NCBI GenBank assembly: GCA_041395865.1
Contig: JAWKZQ010000020.1
Coordinates: forward strand, 1-40,245
Source of the DNA: IMCC2047 sp041395865
Lineage (GTDB): Bacteria > Pseudomonadota > Gammaproteobacteria > Pseudomonadales > IMCC2047
DNA length: 40,245 bases
Direction: 5' to 3'
Under the pieces are notes generated by a model that was not told where the DNA came from, ran no database searches, and saw only the letters and a program-made list of their open reading frames with translations. A program made the position numbers and the translations under genes. Numbering within the stretch: position 1 is the stretch's first letter; each line of letters opens with the position of its first letter. Shown here in pieces: positions 31,926-40,245 of the stretch.

Positions 31926-32496
31926 ATCTGTATTTGCAGGTACCCTGTTGGCCGGTTCACTGTTGGCGGCACCCGCCCTCTATGCAGCCGATTATGTGAT
32001 TGATACCAAAGGCGCTCATGCTTCCATTAACTTTCGGGTTAATCACCTGGGCTACAGCTGGTTAAAAGGGCGTTTTAACAAATTTGAAGGTCAGTTTAGC
32101 TTTGACGAGGCCAACCCTGCTGATACACAGGTCAGCGTTGAGATTGATACACGCAGCGTTGACTCAAACCATGCGGAGCGGGATAAGCATATCCGCGATG
32201 AGGATTTCCTGTACGTCAGCAAATACCCCCAGGCGACCTTCGAAAGCACCGCCTTTAGCATGAATGGCGATGGTACCGGCCTGTTGAGCGGTAATTTAAC
32301 CTTGCGCGGTGTTACCAAACCCGTTGACATTGTCGTCACTAAAATTGGTGAAGGGAAAGACCCCTGGGGCGGCTATCGTGCTGGTTTTTCGGGAACCACG
32401 GCATTCCAGATGAAGGATTTTGGTATTCCTAAGGAACTGGGACCGGCATCAGAGACGGTTTACCTCGATTTGCACGTCGAAGGGGTTCGTCAGTAG
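31915..32496 (+). CDS. YceI family periplasmic protein
   Basis: A 193-residue secreted protein with a clear signal peptide (FAGTLLAGSLLAAPALYA, cleavage about residue 24). The mature part is the YceI lipocalin-like beta-barrel, which binds isoprenoid or quinone-type lipids: YVIDTKGAHASINFRVNHLGYSW, the RDKHIRDEDFLYVSKYPQATFES block, and DFGIPKELGPASETVYLDL at the end. It probably carries a polyprenyl or quinone ligand for the adjacent cytochrome. AGGAGCAACC precedes the ATG. A strong hairpin terminator follows. Confidence 0.94.
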   Translation: MKIKSVFAGTLLAGSLLAAPALYAADYVIDTKGAHASINFRVNHLGYSWLKGRFNKFEGQFSFDEANPADTQVSVEIDTRSVDSNHAERDKHIRDEDFLYVSKYPQATFESTAFSMNGDGTGLLSGNLTLRGVTKPVDIVVTKIGEGKDPWGGYRAGFSGTTAFQMKDFGIPKELGPASETVYLDLHVEGVRQ

Positions 32497-32508
32497 TTTG
32501 TTTTAATT

Positions 32509-32542
32509 GGCCCTCCCCGAACGGGGGGAGGGCCAGTTTTTT
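32509..32542 (+). terminator. Intrinsic terminator after yceI
   Basis: GGCCCTCCCC (32509-32518) and GGGGAGGGCC (32525-32534) form a ten-pair stem with a six-base loop, followed by AGTTTTTT. The T-run touches the stop codon of the convergent NADH dehydrogenase gene. Confidence 0.88.
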
Positions 32543-33830
32543 AGTGCAGTTTCATCTTGGGTTTGACGACCTTGCCCACTTTTTGCGCCAACATCACCGC
32601 TGCCGCCTGAAGCCAGCCATGAATCGCTATCTGGTGCATCCGGTAGAGCGAAATGTACACCATGCGTGCGATTCGCCCCTCCACGAACATGGACCCCTTG
32701 GTCAGGTTGCCCATCAGGCTGCCCACGGTACTGTATTTGCTGAGATTCACCAGAGACCCGTGGTCGCGGTAAAGATAGGTTCGCAGGGGTTTGTCCTGGG
32801 ACGCCAGCAAAATATTTTCATAGACCAGGCTTGCCATCTGGTGCGCTGACTGGGCCCGGGGAGGCACCCAGGAGCCGTCTGGTTGCTGGCAGGCGCAACA
32901 GTCGCCGATGACGTAGATTTCATTATCAATGGTGCTTTGCAGCGTTGGTTTGACGACAACCTGCCCATTACCATTGGTTTCAAATTCCCCCAGTTCCCGG
33001 ATGAATTCGGGTGCCTTGACGCCAGCGGCCCATACCATCAGGTCGGCATCAAGCTGTTCGCCCGAATCGGCGACAAAGCCCTGAGCGTTGGCACTGGTTA
33101 CCCTGACGCTCTCGTGCACCCGAACGCCCAATTTGATGAGTTCGCTTTTTGCTGCAAAGGCAATGCGTTCGGGCAGGGCCGGCAAAATACGAGGGCCGGC
33201 TTCGATAAGGTCAATGCGTAGCCGCTTGGCCGACATGTCCGGCATACCATAAATCTTGAGCAGGTCGGCTACGTGGTAAAGCTCTGCCGCCAGTTCCACA
33301 CCCGTGGCGCCGCCGCCGACGATAGCCAGCTTCAACTCGCCGTCCGACGATTGCTGGTTGACGCGCATGAACTGGTTTAACAGGGCGCGGTGAAAACGCT
33401 CGGCCTGTTGATGGGAGTCGAGGAAGTAACTGTGTTCGGCTATGCCGGGGGTGCCAAAATCGTTGCTGACGCTACCGACCGCCAGGACCAGGATATCGTA
33501 GGCCAGCTCCCGTTCAGGCAGTACTTCCCGGCCATCCTCGTCAAACAGGGCCTGCAATTTGATGCGTTTCTCCTGCCGATCGAGGCCGACCATGGTGCCG
33601 AGTTGGAATTGGTAATGATGGGCGCTGGAATGTGCCCGGTAAACCACGCCGTCGGTATTGATATCCAGCGAGCCGGTCGCGACCTCATGCAGTAAGGGCT
33701 TCCAGATATGGGTGCGGTTGCGGTCGACCAGAATGACCCTGGCTTTGCCTTTTTTGCCCAGTTTGTGACCCAGGCGGGTTGCGAGTTCGAGTCCGCCGGC
33801 CCCACCTCCAACGATTACGATCGTTTGCAT
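32541..33830 (-). CDS. ndh: Type II NADH dehydrogenase
   Basis: A 429-residue non-proton-pumping NADH:quinone oxidoreductase. The FAD fold is IVIVGGGAGGLELATRLG at the N-terminus, the NADH fold is LAIVGGGATGVELAAELYHVADL (about residues 165-190), and the FAD-contact IYVIGDCCACQQPDGSWVPPRAQSAHQMA is present. The C-terminal IHGWLQAAAVMLAQKVGK is an amphipathic membrane-association segment. Length fits E. coli Ndh. It feeds NADH electrons to quinone. It lies 98 bases downstream of fpr on the same strand. Confidence 0.95.
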   Translation of the reverse strand: MQTIVIVGGGAGGLELATRLGHKLGKKGKARVILVDRNRTHIWKPLLHEVATGSLDINTDGVVYRAHSSAHHYQFQLGTMVGLDRQEKRIKLQALFDEDGREVLPERELAYDILVLAVGSVSNDFGTPGIAEHSYFLDSHQQAERFHRALLNQFMRVNQQSSDGELKLAIVGGGATGVELAAELYHVADLLKIYGMPDMSAKRLRIDLIEAGPRILPALPERIAFAAKSELIKLGVRVHESVRVTSANAQGFVADSGEQLDADLMVWAAGVKAPEFIRELGEFETNGNGQVVVKPTLQSTIDNEIYVIGDCCACQQPDGSWVPPRAQSAHQMASLVYENILLASQDKPLRTYLYRDHGSLVNLSKYSTVGSLMGNLTKGSMFVEGRIARMVYISLYRMHQIAIHGWLQAAAVMLAQKVGKVVKPKMKLH

Positions 33831-33928
33831 GCTGCATCCTTGAAAACAGTGACAGATATGTTTTGCCAGAGGACACTTATAGCAGAATAATCGAATCAGT
33901 TGGAGGTGAAACCGATTTTAACGCCGTG

Positions 33929-34702
33929 CTATTTTTCTACAAACGCCCGCTCAATGACATAGTGGGCTTTTTTACCCTGGCGCGCCTCCTTATAGCCTTT
34001 CTCGTCCAGCAGTGTGGTCAGGTCCTTCAGCATGGTAGGGCTGCCGCACAGCATAAAGCGATCATCCTCGAGGTTGGGTTCGGGCAGGCCGAGATCGCTA
34101 AACAGCTTACCGCTTCTTATCAGGTCCGTCAGGCGGCCATTGTTGCGGAACGGTTCGCGAGTAACCGTGGGGTAGTAGTGTAATTGTGCTTTTACCTGTT
34201 CGCCAAAGAACTCGTTTTCAGGCAGCTCCTTTTCGATATAGTCCTGATAAGCCAGGTCGGAAATAAAACGCACGCCGTGGGTCAGGATGATATTGTCGAA
34301 TTTCTCGTAAACCTCCGGGTCCTTGATAATGCTCATAAAGGGCGCGAGGCCGGTGCCGGTGCTGAGGAGATACAGGTTTTTGCCCGGTAACAGGTGGTCG
34401 GCCACCAGCGTACCCACGGGCTTTTTACCCACCAGGATCTGGTCGCCCACCTGCAACTTCTGCAGGTGTTTCGTCAGTGGGCCGTCGGGCACCTTGATGC
34501 TGAAAAATTCCATTTCATCCTCATGGTTGGCGCTGGCAATGCTATAGGCGCGCATCAGTGGCTCGTCATCGATTTCCAGGCCAATCATGGTGAAATGACC
34601 GTTTTTAAAGCGCAAACCGCGGTTCCGGGTGGTTTTAAAGCTGAACAGGTTTTCGTTCCAGTGATGAACACTGGTAACGGTTTCGTAATTCAACTGACTC
34701 AT
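33929..34702 (-). CDS. fpr: Ferredoxin/flavodoxin-NADP+ reductase
   Basis: Fpr transfers electrons between NADPH and ferredoxin or flavodoxin and supports the oxidative-stress response. The 257-residue product matches bacterial subclass enzymes: FAD-binding RAYSIASANH with FFSIKVPDGPLTKHL, NADP-binding LLSTGTGLAPFMSII and HGVR, and the C-terminal YVIERAFVEK that stacks on FAD. It is divergent from a FinR-like LysR regulator across 129 bases, the same arrangement as fpr-finR in Pseudomonas, where FinR activates fpr. Confidence 0.96.
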   Translation of the reverse strand: MSQLNYETVTSVHHWNENLFSFKTTRNRGLRFKNGHFTMIGLEIDDEPLMRAYSIASANHEDEMEFFSIKVPDGPLTKHLQKLQVGDQILVGKKPVGTLVADHLLPGKNLYLLSTGTGLAPFMSIIKDPEVYEKFDNIILTHGVRFISDLAYQDYIEKELPENEFFGEQVKAQLHYYPTVTREPFRNNGRLTDLIRSGKLFSDLGLPEPNLEDDRFMLCGSPTMLKDLTTLLDEKGYKEARQGKKAHYVIERAFVEK

Positions 34703-34783
34703 GATTCAACTCTCACTGGTTAATTTGCCCGCAATCATAGGTAGCGCTAATATATTTGTAAAACGGGTAATATTTATATTATT

Positions 34784-34800
34784 TATCGAAAAAATCGATA
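34784..34800. promoter_or_regulatory. Candidate FinR operator between fpr and the LysR gene
   Basis: TATCGA-AAAAA-TCGATA is a perfect 17-base palindrome containing the LysR T-N11-A pattern (T34786, A34798). It is the only strong dyad in this AT-rich divergent promoter region. Binding by the neighbouring LysR protein is inferred. Confidence 0.65.
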
Positions 34801-34831
34801 TAAGATAAGTCGGTTATGAGGAAAGAAAACG

Positions 34832-35725
34832 ATGCGCTATAGCCTGAGACAGTTGGAGGTCTTTGTCGCACTCTGCCATTACCAGAATATGACGCGAGCG
34901 GCCGAGCATCTCGCCATGTCCCAGTCGGCCGCCAGCAGTGCATTGAAAGAACTGGAGCAGCAGTTCGATTTACAGCTTTTTGATCGTGTCGGCAAGCGTT
35001 TGCAAATTAACGAGCGAGGCCGTTCCCTAAGGCCCCAGGTGGAGGCCCTGTTGGAACAGGCGCGGGAAGTGGAAGCTTTGCTTGCCGGACAGGGTGCCGG
35101 TATCTCCTTGAAAGTGGGGGCTACGCTAACAATCGGGAATTACCTGGCCGTCGGCATTATGGCGCGGATGCTGGATGATTACCCGGACGCCCAGGTTGCG
35201 TTAAGCGTTGCAAACACCGCTGAAATCACGGGAAAGGTCCTGAACTTTGAGCTGGATATCGGCCTGATCGAGGGGGAGGTCCAGCATCCTGAACTTGAAG
35301 TCATTGAGTGGCGCGATGATGAGCTGGCGGTTTTCTGTGCACCCGATCACCCTTTGGCCGAAAAAGGCTGCCTGGCGGAAAAACAGGTGAATGAGGTGCC
35401 CTGGATCTTGCGCGAGCCCGGCTCGGGTACGCGACAGGCCTTTGACCGAGCGATGCACGGGTTGCTCCCCACCCTGAAAATTGCCCATGAACTTCAGCAT
35501 ACGGAGGCCATTAAACGCGCTGTTGAAGCAAACCTGGGTATCGGTTGCCTATCGAGAGTTGCCCTGGCCGATGCCTTTAAGCGTGGGAGCCTAGTGCCAT
35601 TGGCTGTGAGAGGAAAGGATTTTTCGCGCAAGTTCTATTTTGTGCTGCACAGGAAAAAGTACCGCAGTACCAGCATCGACCGATGGATGGCGCTATGCCG
35701 TGAGACTGGCCCGACTGGACAGTAA
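34832..35725 (+). CDS. LysR-family regulator, FinR-like
   Basis: A 297-residue LysR regulator: helix-turn-helix at about residues 1-60 (RQLEVFVALCHYQNMTRAAEHLAMSQSAASSALKELEQQFDLQLFDRVGKRLQ) and a CysB-type effector domain (LKVGATLTIGNYLAVGIMARML, WILREPGSGTRQAFDRAM). Its position divergent from fpr identifies it by context as the likely counterpart of Pseudomonas FinR, which responds to superoxide-linked or NADPH-linked stress. Other members of this subgroup regulate unrelated genes, so the name is not assigned. Confidence 0.88.
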   Translation: MRYSLRQLEVFVALCHYQNMTRAAEHLAMSQSAASSALKELEQQFDLQLFDRVGKRLQINERGRSLRPQVEALLEQAREVEALLAGQGAGISLKVGATLTIGNYLAVGIMARMLDDYPDAQVALSVANTAEITGKVLNFELDIGLIEGEVQHPELEVIEWRDDELAVFCAPDHPLAEKGCLAEKQVNEVPWILREPGSGTRQAFDRAMHGLLPTLKIAHELQHTEAIKRAVEANLGIGCLSRVALADAFKRGSLVPLAVRGKDFSRKFYFVLHRKKYRSTSIDRWMALCRETGPTGQ

Positions 35726-35800
35726 AGGGGGAAGGGTGCATTGTACAGTTGTGATCCAGGAGGCTTGTCTCCCTGCTGATTGATCAAACGAGCTGTTGAT

Positions 35801-36370
35801 ATGCTGCAATTATTACTTGGCATTGCCCTGTTCTTTGGCATTCATTCGGTCTCAATGCTGGCGCTGCCACTGCGCAACCGATTGGTTGCCAAAAGCGAAC
35901 TTGGCTGGAAGCTGTTTTACAGCCTCATCTCGCTGCTTGGCCTCGTACTCATGGTTCGGGGCTACGCGGAGTTCAAACTGTCATCTCCCTTGATTTACCA
36001 GTCGCCGGTTTGGCTGCACTCTGTGGCGGCGGTTCTGCTGTTACCTGTTTTTATCTTGTCCTTGGCCCCCTATTTGCCAGGAAGGATCAGCATTACTTTC
36101 GGGCATCCGCAGCTGGTGGCGGTGATACATTGGGCGTTTGCGCACCTGCTGGTCAACGGCTCGGTTGCGGATTTATTGCTGTTTGGCAGTTTTCTGGTAT
36201 GGGCGTTGGCTGACCGGGTTTCCATGGCGAAGCGGCCAGCCCGTTCGATACCGCAGTTACCGAAATCGCCGATAAACGATGTGCTTTTGATCCTGTTGGG
36301 GCTGGCCGCCTACGCGGTATTTGTTTTTTGGCTGCACGAATGGCTGTTCGGTGTGGCAGTTTTTGGCTAA
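35801..36370 (+). CDS. NnrU family membrane protein
   Basis: A 189-residue protein with about five hydrophobic helices. LLGIALFFGIHSVSMLALPLRNRLV, GWKLFYSLISLLGLVLMVRGY and the HPQLVAVIHWAFAHLLVNGSVADLLLFGSFLVWALADRVSMAKR block are characteristic of NnrU, first described near nitric-oxide reductase genes in denitrifiers. Related to the methyltransferase-like NnrU/mddA membrane group; no function is certain. No denitrification genes are in the window. The ATG at 35801 is preferred to an in-frame TTG 21 bases earlier; its Shine-Dalgarno is weak. It is followed closely by the VOC gene. Confidence 0.85.
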   Translation: MLQLLLGIALFFGIHSVSMLALPLRNRLVAKSELGWKLFYSLISLLGLVLMVRGYAEFKLSSPLIYQSPVWLHSVAAVLLLPVFILSLAPYLPGRISITFGHPQLVAVIHWAFAHLLVNGSVADLLLFGSFLVWALADRVSMAKRPARSIPQLPKSPINDVLLILLGLAAYAVFVFWLHEWLFGVAVFG

Positions 36371-36382
36371 AGGAGGCAGTTG

Positions 36383-36784
36383 ATGGAGTTACGTATACCG
36401 GATTATATCGTGCTGATTGTGGAGGACCTGGAGCGTTCGCTGGCGTTTTATACACAGACGCTTGGCATACCCCTTAAGCACCGGGCAGAGGCCTTCGCAC
36501 AACTGGAAACCGGTGCCACCCGGCTGGCCCTGTTTACCCGTCAGGCGATGGCCGAAACCCTGGGCGTGGGGCTGGAAAAGCCTGCCGAAAATGCGCCTGG
36601 ATTTGAACTGGGTTTTAAGGTGGATAACATTGATGAAGCTTATCGCGAATTACGAGAAGCGGGGGCGCCGGAGGTGATAGCCCCTACAGACCGGCCCTGG
36701 GGACAGCGTACGGCCTATGTGCGCGACCCGGACGGGCATTTGATCGAATTGGCGCAGGACCCGGTAACGCCGCGACACATATGA
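36383..36784 (+). CDS. VOC family protein (glyoxalase/bleomycin-resistance fold)
   Basis: A 133-residue vicinal-oxygen-chelate protein. It contains the paired beta-alpha-beta-beta-beta modules: DYIVLIVEDLERSLAFYTQTLGIPLKHR at the start, and GFELGFKVDNIDEAYRELREAG then RTAYVRDPDGHLIELAQ in the second half, where the last glutamate is a typical metal ligand. Substrate unknown; it could be an isomerase, a dioxygenase or a binding protein. AGGAGG six bases before the ATG gives a firm start. It overlaps the DUF503 gene by four bases (ATGA). Confidence 0.9.
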   Translation: MELRIPDYIVLIVEDLERSLAFYTQTLGIPLKHRAEAFAQLETGATRLALFTRQAMAETLGVGLEKPAENAPGFELGFKVDNIDEAYRELREAGAPEVIAPTDRPWGQRTAYVRDPDGHLIELAQDPVTPRHI

Positions 36785-37077
36785 GTAGCCAATCCTGCTT
36801 TGTGATGTTGTTGAGCATCGAACTGGGCATTCCGCTTGCCCGTTCGCTCAAGGATAAACGCCGAGGTGTGAAGGGGTTGAAGGAACGACTGCGAAGCCGG
36901 TTCAATGCCTCGGTAGCGGAGGTGGGTTACCTGGACAAATGGCAGCGTGCGCTCATCGCGGTTTGCCTGGTGGGTAATGACAAACGCCAGCTTGAGTCCG
37001 ATGCGGCCCGTATCCGCACCCTCTGTGAAGAAGCTGGCGATCTGGCGATTATCTCCCTTGAGCAAGCCTGGTTGTGA
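36781..37077 (+). CDS. DUF503 family protein (YlxP-like)
   Basis: A 98-residue small protein of the DUF503/YlxP family: IELGIPLARSLKDKRRGVKGLKERLRSRFNASVAEVGYLDKWQRALIAVCLVGNDKRQLES is a nearly complete match to the family pattern. Its role is not well established; in Gram-positive bacteria ylxP lies beside ribosome-assembly genes. Its start overlaps the stop of the VOC gene, indicating translational coupling in a small operon with NnrU and VOC. Confidence 0.9.
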   Translation: MSSQSCFVMLLSIELGIPLARSLKDKRRGVKGLKERLRSRFNASVAEVGYLDKWQRALIAVCLVGNDKRQLESDAARIRTLCEEAGDLAIISLEQAWL

Positions 37078-37108
37078 GGTGCTGCTAACCTAGGGCCGAG
37101 AGTGTCGG

Positions 37109-37588
37109 TCAGGCGGGCAGGTTTTCTTCAATTGCCGACTTAACTTCTGCGGATAGAGGCTCCACCTTGGAGGGCCACAGTTCGGCAAGCTCACCGTCGG
37201 GTGCGATCAGGTATTTATGGAAGTTCCACTTGGGCGCGGCGGTTTTACCCAGTTCGTCAGAGATGGCTTTATAAAGCGGGTGGGCGTCTTCCCCTTTGAC
37301 CTTTTGTTTGTCGGTCAGGTAAAAATCGACATGGTAGTTTGTGTGGCAAAAGGTTCGAATCTCCGACTCGCTTCCCGGCTCCTGTTCGCCAAAATCGTTG
37401 GAGGGCACCCCGATAACGACCAGGCCCTTGTCCTTATAGGTTTCCCACAGGGTTTGCAGGCCTTCGTACTGTGGCGTGAAGCCGCATTCAGAGGCGGTGT
37501 TAACAATCAGGATACATTTCCCCTTAAAGTCAGCAAGCGGCAGCGCTTTTCCATCAATGGACGTAAATTCAAAGTCGTGGGCGTTCAT
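37109..37588 (-). CDS. Glutathione peroxidase family protein (thiol peroxidase)
   Basis: A 159-residue peroxidase of the GPx family. The catalytic set is Cys35 (NTASECGFTPQYEGLQ), Gln69 (SNDFGEQEPGS), Trp121 and Asn122 (PKWNFHKYL). Cysteine replaces selenocysteine, as usual in bacteria (BtuE-like). It reduces hydrogen peroxide or lipid peroxides, most likely with thioredoxin. No signal peptide is visible, so it is cytoplasmic. AGAGGT lies seven bases before the ATG. It is convergent with the DUF503 gene, 31 bases between stops. Confidence 0.95.
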   Translation of the reverse strand: MNAHDFEFTSIDGKALPLADFKGKCILIVNTASECGFTPQYEGLQTLWETYKDKGLVVIGVPSNDFGEQEPGSESEIRTFCHTNYHVDFYLTDKQKVKGEDAHPLYKAISDELGKTAAPKWNFHKYLIAPDGELAELWPSKVEPLSAEVKSAIEENLPA

Positions 37589-37818
37589 GGTTTATACCTC
37601 TGTAATCTTTGCAGTGTCTTCAGCCTAAGGTTAAAACCCTTTGGCTCGATTATCTACGTTGTTTATTGCGCGAACAGTTCTATAGGCGCTGCCGATGCGT
37701 GTCTTGCGCTTGTAACCTGACGAATCTGAACTAAGCTGGTGAGTATCCCAGCTTTATGGCGCTTCCAAACTGGAAAGTACCTTTGCCCTGTTTCACAAAG
37801 TGATAAGACCTTAACATC

Positions 37819-40245
37819 ATGGATGACAGAGTAAGAAAAAAGCGCGTGGCCTCGACACGCCCTTCCTGTCCCAAAACGGCAAGCATGCTGCACGCCATCG
37901 CCAGCTCTACGTCGGGGGCGGTTGCGGATGCTTACTTTGAGGCGTTGGCCGCTTCCCTGGCCGAAAATCTTGGCATGGAGTTTGTTTGCATCGGCATCCT
38001 GACAGGTGGCAAGGCGCCTCGTATTACCGCCAAAGTCGCAGTTGCCAGCGGCAAGCCCATGAACGACTTCAGCTACCTGCTGGCCGGTACGCCCTGTGAA
38101 AAGGCGCTCAGTGAAAAAGCCTGCTGTTATCCTGAAAACGTTCAGGCGCAGTTTCCCGACGACGAGTGGCTTGGCGAGGAGGGTATTGAGAGCTACATTG
38201 GCGCGGCCTTGATCTCTTCGGCAGGGGAGGTGATGGGTATTCTTTCCGCTTTCAGTCAACTTCCGATCCAGAATCTGGAGTGCGTTACGGCTTGTTTCGA
38301 TATGGTCGTGGCCAGGACAGCCGCCGAATTGGAGCGTACGCAAACAGAAGAAAAGCTCCGAGAACTGGCCCAGGTCGTGGAACAGTCGCCTGTCATCATA
38401 GCCAAGGCCGATCTCGACGGTCAGTTGATTTATGTTAATAAAAGTTTTGAAAAGGCCACCGGCTATAAGGCCTCTGATGTGCTTGGCAAGAACGCCCGGG
38501 TGCTTACCAGCGGCACCGCCAGTGATGAGCTTTTTGAGGATGTGTGGAAAAGCATTAGCCGTGGCGATATCTGGAAAGGTGAAATCCTTAATAAGCGTAA
38601 GGACGGCAGTGCCTTCTGGGCCAAGGCGACATTCGGGCCTTTAAAAAACCGCTCGGGAGAGGTTTCCGGTTACATTTCGATAAAAGAGGAAATCACCGAA
38701 CGCAAGGAAAATGAAAAACAGCTTAGGTTGGCTGCTTCGGTCTTTGAAACGGCCTCTGAAGCACTGGTAGTAACCGGGGTTGATAAGCGGATCAAACGGG
38801 TTAACCAGGCTTTCAGTGCTATTACCGGTTATTCGAGGGATGAAGCCATTGGCCAGACCCCCGCCATGCTGCAGTCGGGCCGTCATGGCCGGGCATTCTA
38901 CCGGGCGATGTTCAAAAGCCTGGCTGAAAAGGGTGAGTGGGAAGGTGAGATCTGGAATCGCCGAAAAAACGGGGAAATCTACCCGGAATGGCTGAAAATT
39001 ACTGCGATCAGGGACGATTTCGGCAACCTGGAGGGTTATGTCGGCCTGTTTTCAGATATTAGCAAACGTAAATACGACGAGTCGTTAATTCGGCATCAGG
39101 CCAACTTTGATGCGCTGACGGGGTTGGCAAACCGTAATCTTTTCCTGGATCGTTTATCACGTTCGCTTGAGCTGGCTGAAAAGAATGATAACCATGTCGC
39201 ACTTTTGTTTATTGATATTGACCGGTTCAAGCATGTTAATGACACGCTCGGGCATTCAACCGGTGACCAGTTACTGCAAATCGCAGCGAACAGGCTGACG
39301 GCTAAATTGAGCAAGCCAGCAACTGTTGCCAGGTTCGGTGGTGATGAGTTTGTTGTGGTTTTGCCGGATGAAAAAAACCTGCATCACATTGAGGATACGG
39401 TTGTAAAAATTCTCGCCGAGCTTGAGCGCCCGCAGCGGGTTAACGGGAACCTGATTTTCTCTTCTGCCAGTATCGGGGTGTCGGTTTATCCTGTTGATGG
39501 CCGAGATACGGAAACGCTGCTGCGCAAAGCAGATAATGCCATGCATAAAGCCAAGGAAAAGGGGCGTAATAACTTCCAGTTCTTTACTCAGGAGATGGAT
39601 ATTGAGGCGCAACGGCGTCGAGAGCTTGAAAGGGATCTTTACAAAGCGGTTGAGAGAAACCAGCTGACCCTTGTTTTTCAACCCATTCTTGATGCCTCTA
39701 GCGACAGGATCGTGAGCGCCGAAGCCCTGGTTCGCTGGCAGCATCCGGAAAAAGGCCTGATACCGCCGTCGGAATTTATACCGCTTGCAGAGGAAGTGGG
39801 CCTGATTAACCGCATTGGCGAGTGGGTTTTGCGCAAGGCCTGTGAAGAGGCGCTAAGCTGGACGGCTATCACGGGCAATCCGCCGGGGATATCGGTAAAC
39901 CTGTCGGGTATTCAGTTTAAGAAACAGAATATTCCCCTGTTGGTTTCCAATGTCCTGTATGAAACCGGGTTGCCTCCTGAACGCCTGACCTTGGAAATCA
40001 CCGAAAGCCTTCTGGTTGATGACGATAACGGTACGCTTAAGCAGTTACAGGGCATTCGCGAACTGGGCGTAGGGCTTTCGATCGATGATTTTGGAACCGG
40101 TTACTCGTCCTTGAGTTACCTGAAACGCTTCCCAGTTACCATGCTCAAAATTGACCGCTCATTTGTGATGGGCGTGGTCGATAATGCCGAAGACCAGGCT
40201 TTGGTCAGTGCGATTCTGGCGATGGCACATAGCCTGGGTCTTAAG
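37819..40245 (+). CDS. GAF-PAS-PAS-GGDEF-EAL cyclic di-GMP protein (3' truncated)
   Basis: The frame is open from ATG 37819 to the window end (809 codons, no stop). Domains: GAF-like sensor (about 20-175), first PAS (about 180-300), second PAS (about 303-420), GGDEF (intact motif at 507-511) and EAL (E635-A-L; D756-D757 in DDFGTGYSS). The inhibitory RxxD before GGDEF is absent (SKPA at that place), unlike in the other GGDEF-EAL protein of this window. No membrane helix is visible, so it is cytoplasmic. The C-terminal end of EAL is missing only because the window ends. The Shine-Dalgarno is weak. Confidence 0.93.
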   Translation, partial: MDDRVRKKRVASTRPSCPKTASMLHAIASSTSGAVADAYFEALAASLAENLGMEFVCIGILTGGKAPRITAKVAVASGKPMNDFSYLLAGTPCEKALSEKACCYPENVQAQFPDDEWLGEEGIESYIGAALISSAGEVMGILSAFSQLPIQNLECVTACFDMVVARTAAELERTQTEEKLRELAQVVEQSPVIIAKADLDGQLIYVNKSFEKATGYKASDVLGKNARVLTSGTASDELFEDVWKSISRGDIWKGEILNKRKDGSAFWAKATFGPLKNRSGEVSGYISIKEEITERKENEKQLRLAASVFETASEALVVTGVDKRIKRVNQAFSAITGYSRDEAIGQTPAMLQSGRHGRAFYRAMFKSLAEKGEWEGEIWNRRKNGEIYPEWLKITAIRDDFGNLEGYVGLFSDISKRKYDESLIRHQANFDALTGLANRNLFLDRLSRSLELAEKNDNHVALLFIDIDRFKHVNDTLGHSTGDQLLQIAANRLTAKLSKPATVARFGGDEFVVVLPDEKNLHHIEDTVVKILAELERPQRVNGNLIFSSASIGVSVYPVDGRDTETLLRKADNAMHKAKEKGRNNFQFFTQEMDIEAQRRRELERDLYKAVERNQLTLVFQPILDASSDRIVSAEALVRWQHPEKGLIPPSEFIPLAEEVGLINRIGEWVLRKACEEALSWTAITGNPPGISVNLSGIQFKKQNIPLLVSNVLYETGLPPERLTLEITESLLVDDDNGTLKQLQGIRELGVGLSIDDFGTGYSSLSYLKRFPVTMLKIDRSFVMGVVDNAEDQALVSAILAMAHSLGLK

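Noticed and set aside
37663..38343. A 226-codon minus-strand frame
   Set aside because: It is antisense to the GAF region of the GGDEF-EAL gene, which translates into a proper domain on the other strand.
1..40245. CRISPR array, tRNA or rRNA genes
   Set aside because: No regularly spaced repeats and no cloverleaf or ribosomal RNA sequence were noticed on either strand.

Overview
The window reads as chromosomal DNA of a free-living, respiring gammaproteobacterium. GC content looks mid-50s by eye. The gene pairings resemble those of Pseudomonas and Cellvibrio relatives: tadA-purL, a divergent fpr / FinR-like LysR pair, an ExaC/AldB-type aldehyde dehydrogenase divergent from an AraC regulator, a type II NADH dehydrogenase, and an FNR/Anr box in front of a globin gene. 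The genus is an inference from gene content. I saw no tRNA, rRNA, CRISPR array, complete insertion sequence or phage module.

Layout. 1-3.3 kb: the end of a PepSY membrane protein, an interleaved inverted-repeat element, a hypothetical protein with an unclear start, an AT-richer ATP-grasp gene, and about 760 bp without a convincing gene. This is the most accessory-looking part. 3.3-10 kb: tadA and purL, a DUF454 inner-membrane protein, and a membrane-anchored glutamate synthase-like flavoprotein. 10.3-14.6 kb: threonine catabolism (tdh-kbl) followed on the same strand by phosphoribosyltransferase, alpha/beta hydrolase and a second phosphoribosyltransferase. 14.6-18.6 kb: an amine oxidase-like flavoprotein and an aldehyde dehydrogenase on the minus strand, divergent from an AraC regulator, with a 21-bp-period direct repeat between them. 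18.7-23.4 kb: a membrane GGDEF-EAL protein, a globin with an FNR-type box, and a MurF-like ligase lacking its N-terminal domain.

23.5-29.5 kb: modABC for molybdate uptake, a structured intergenic element, a DUF6494 small protein, a methyltransferase broken by one frameshift, a divergent Nramp-like transporter and a DsbA-fold protein. 29.5-32.5 kb: a small minus-strand unit (very strong Shine-Dalgarno, 14-codon ORF, mutually exclusive hairpins, intrinsic terminator), then a LysR regulator divergent from a WrbA-like flavoprotein, cytochrome b561 and YceI operon. 32.5-37.6 kb: ndh and fpr divergent from a FinR-like LysR gene, then NnrU, VOC and DUF503 genes and a glutathione peroxidase. The window ends inside a GAF-PAS-PAS-GGDEF-EAL protein.

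The right half is rich in redox and oxygen functions (globin, NDH-2, ferredoxin reductase, WrbA, b561/YceI, glutathione peroxidase, NnrU), and two multidomain c-di-GMP proteins suggest a surface or biofilm lifestyle. The best candidates for something undescribed are the attenuator-like mini-gene at 29.49-29.73 kb, the pseudoknot-capable element at 490-552, the structured element upstream of modA, and the split phosphoribosyltransferase/hydrolase cassette.
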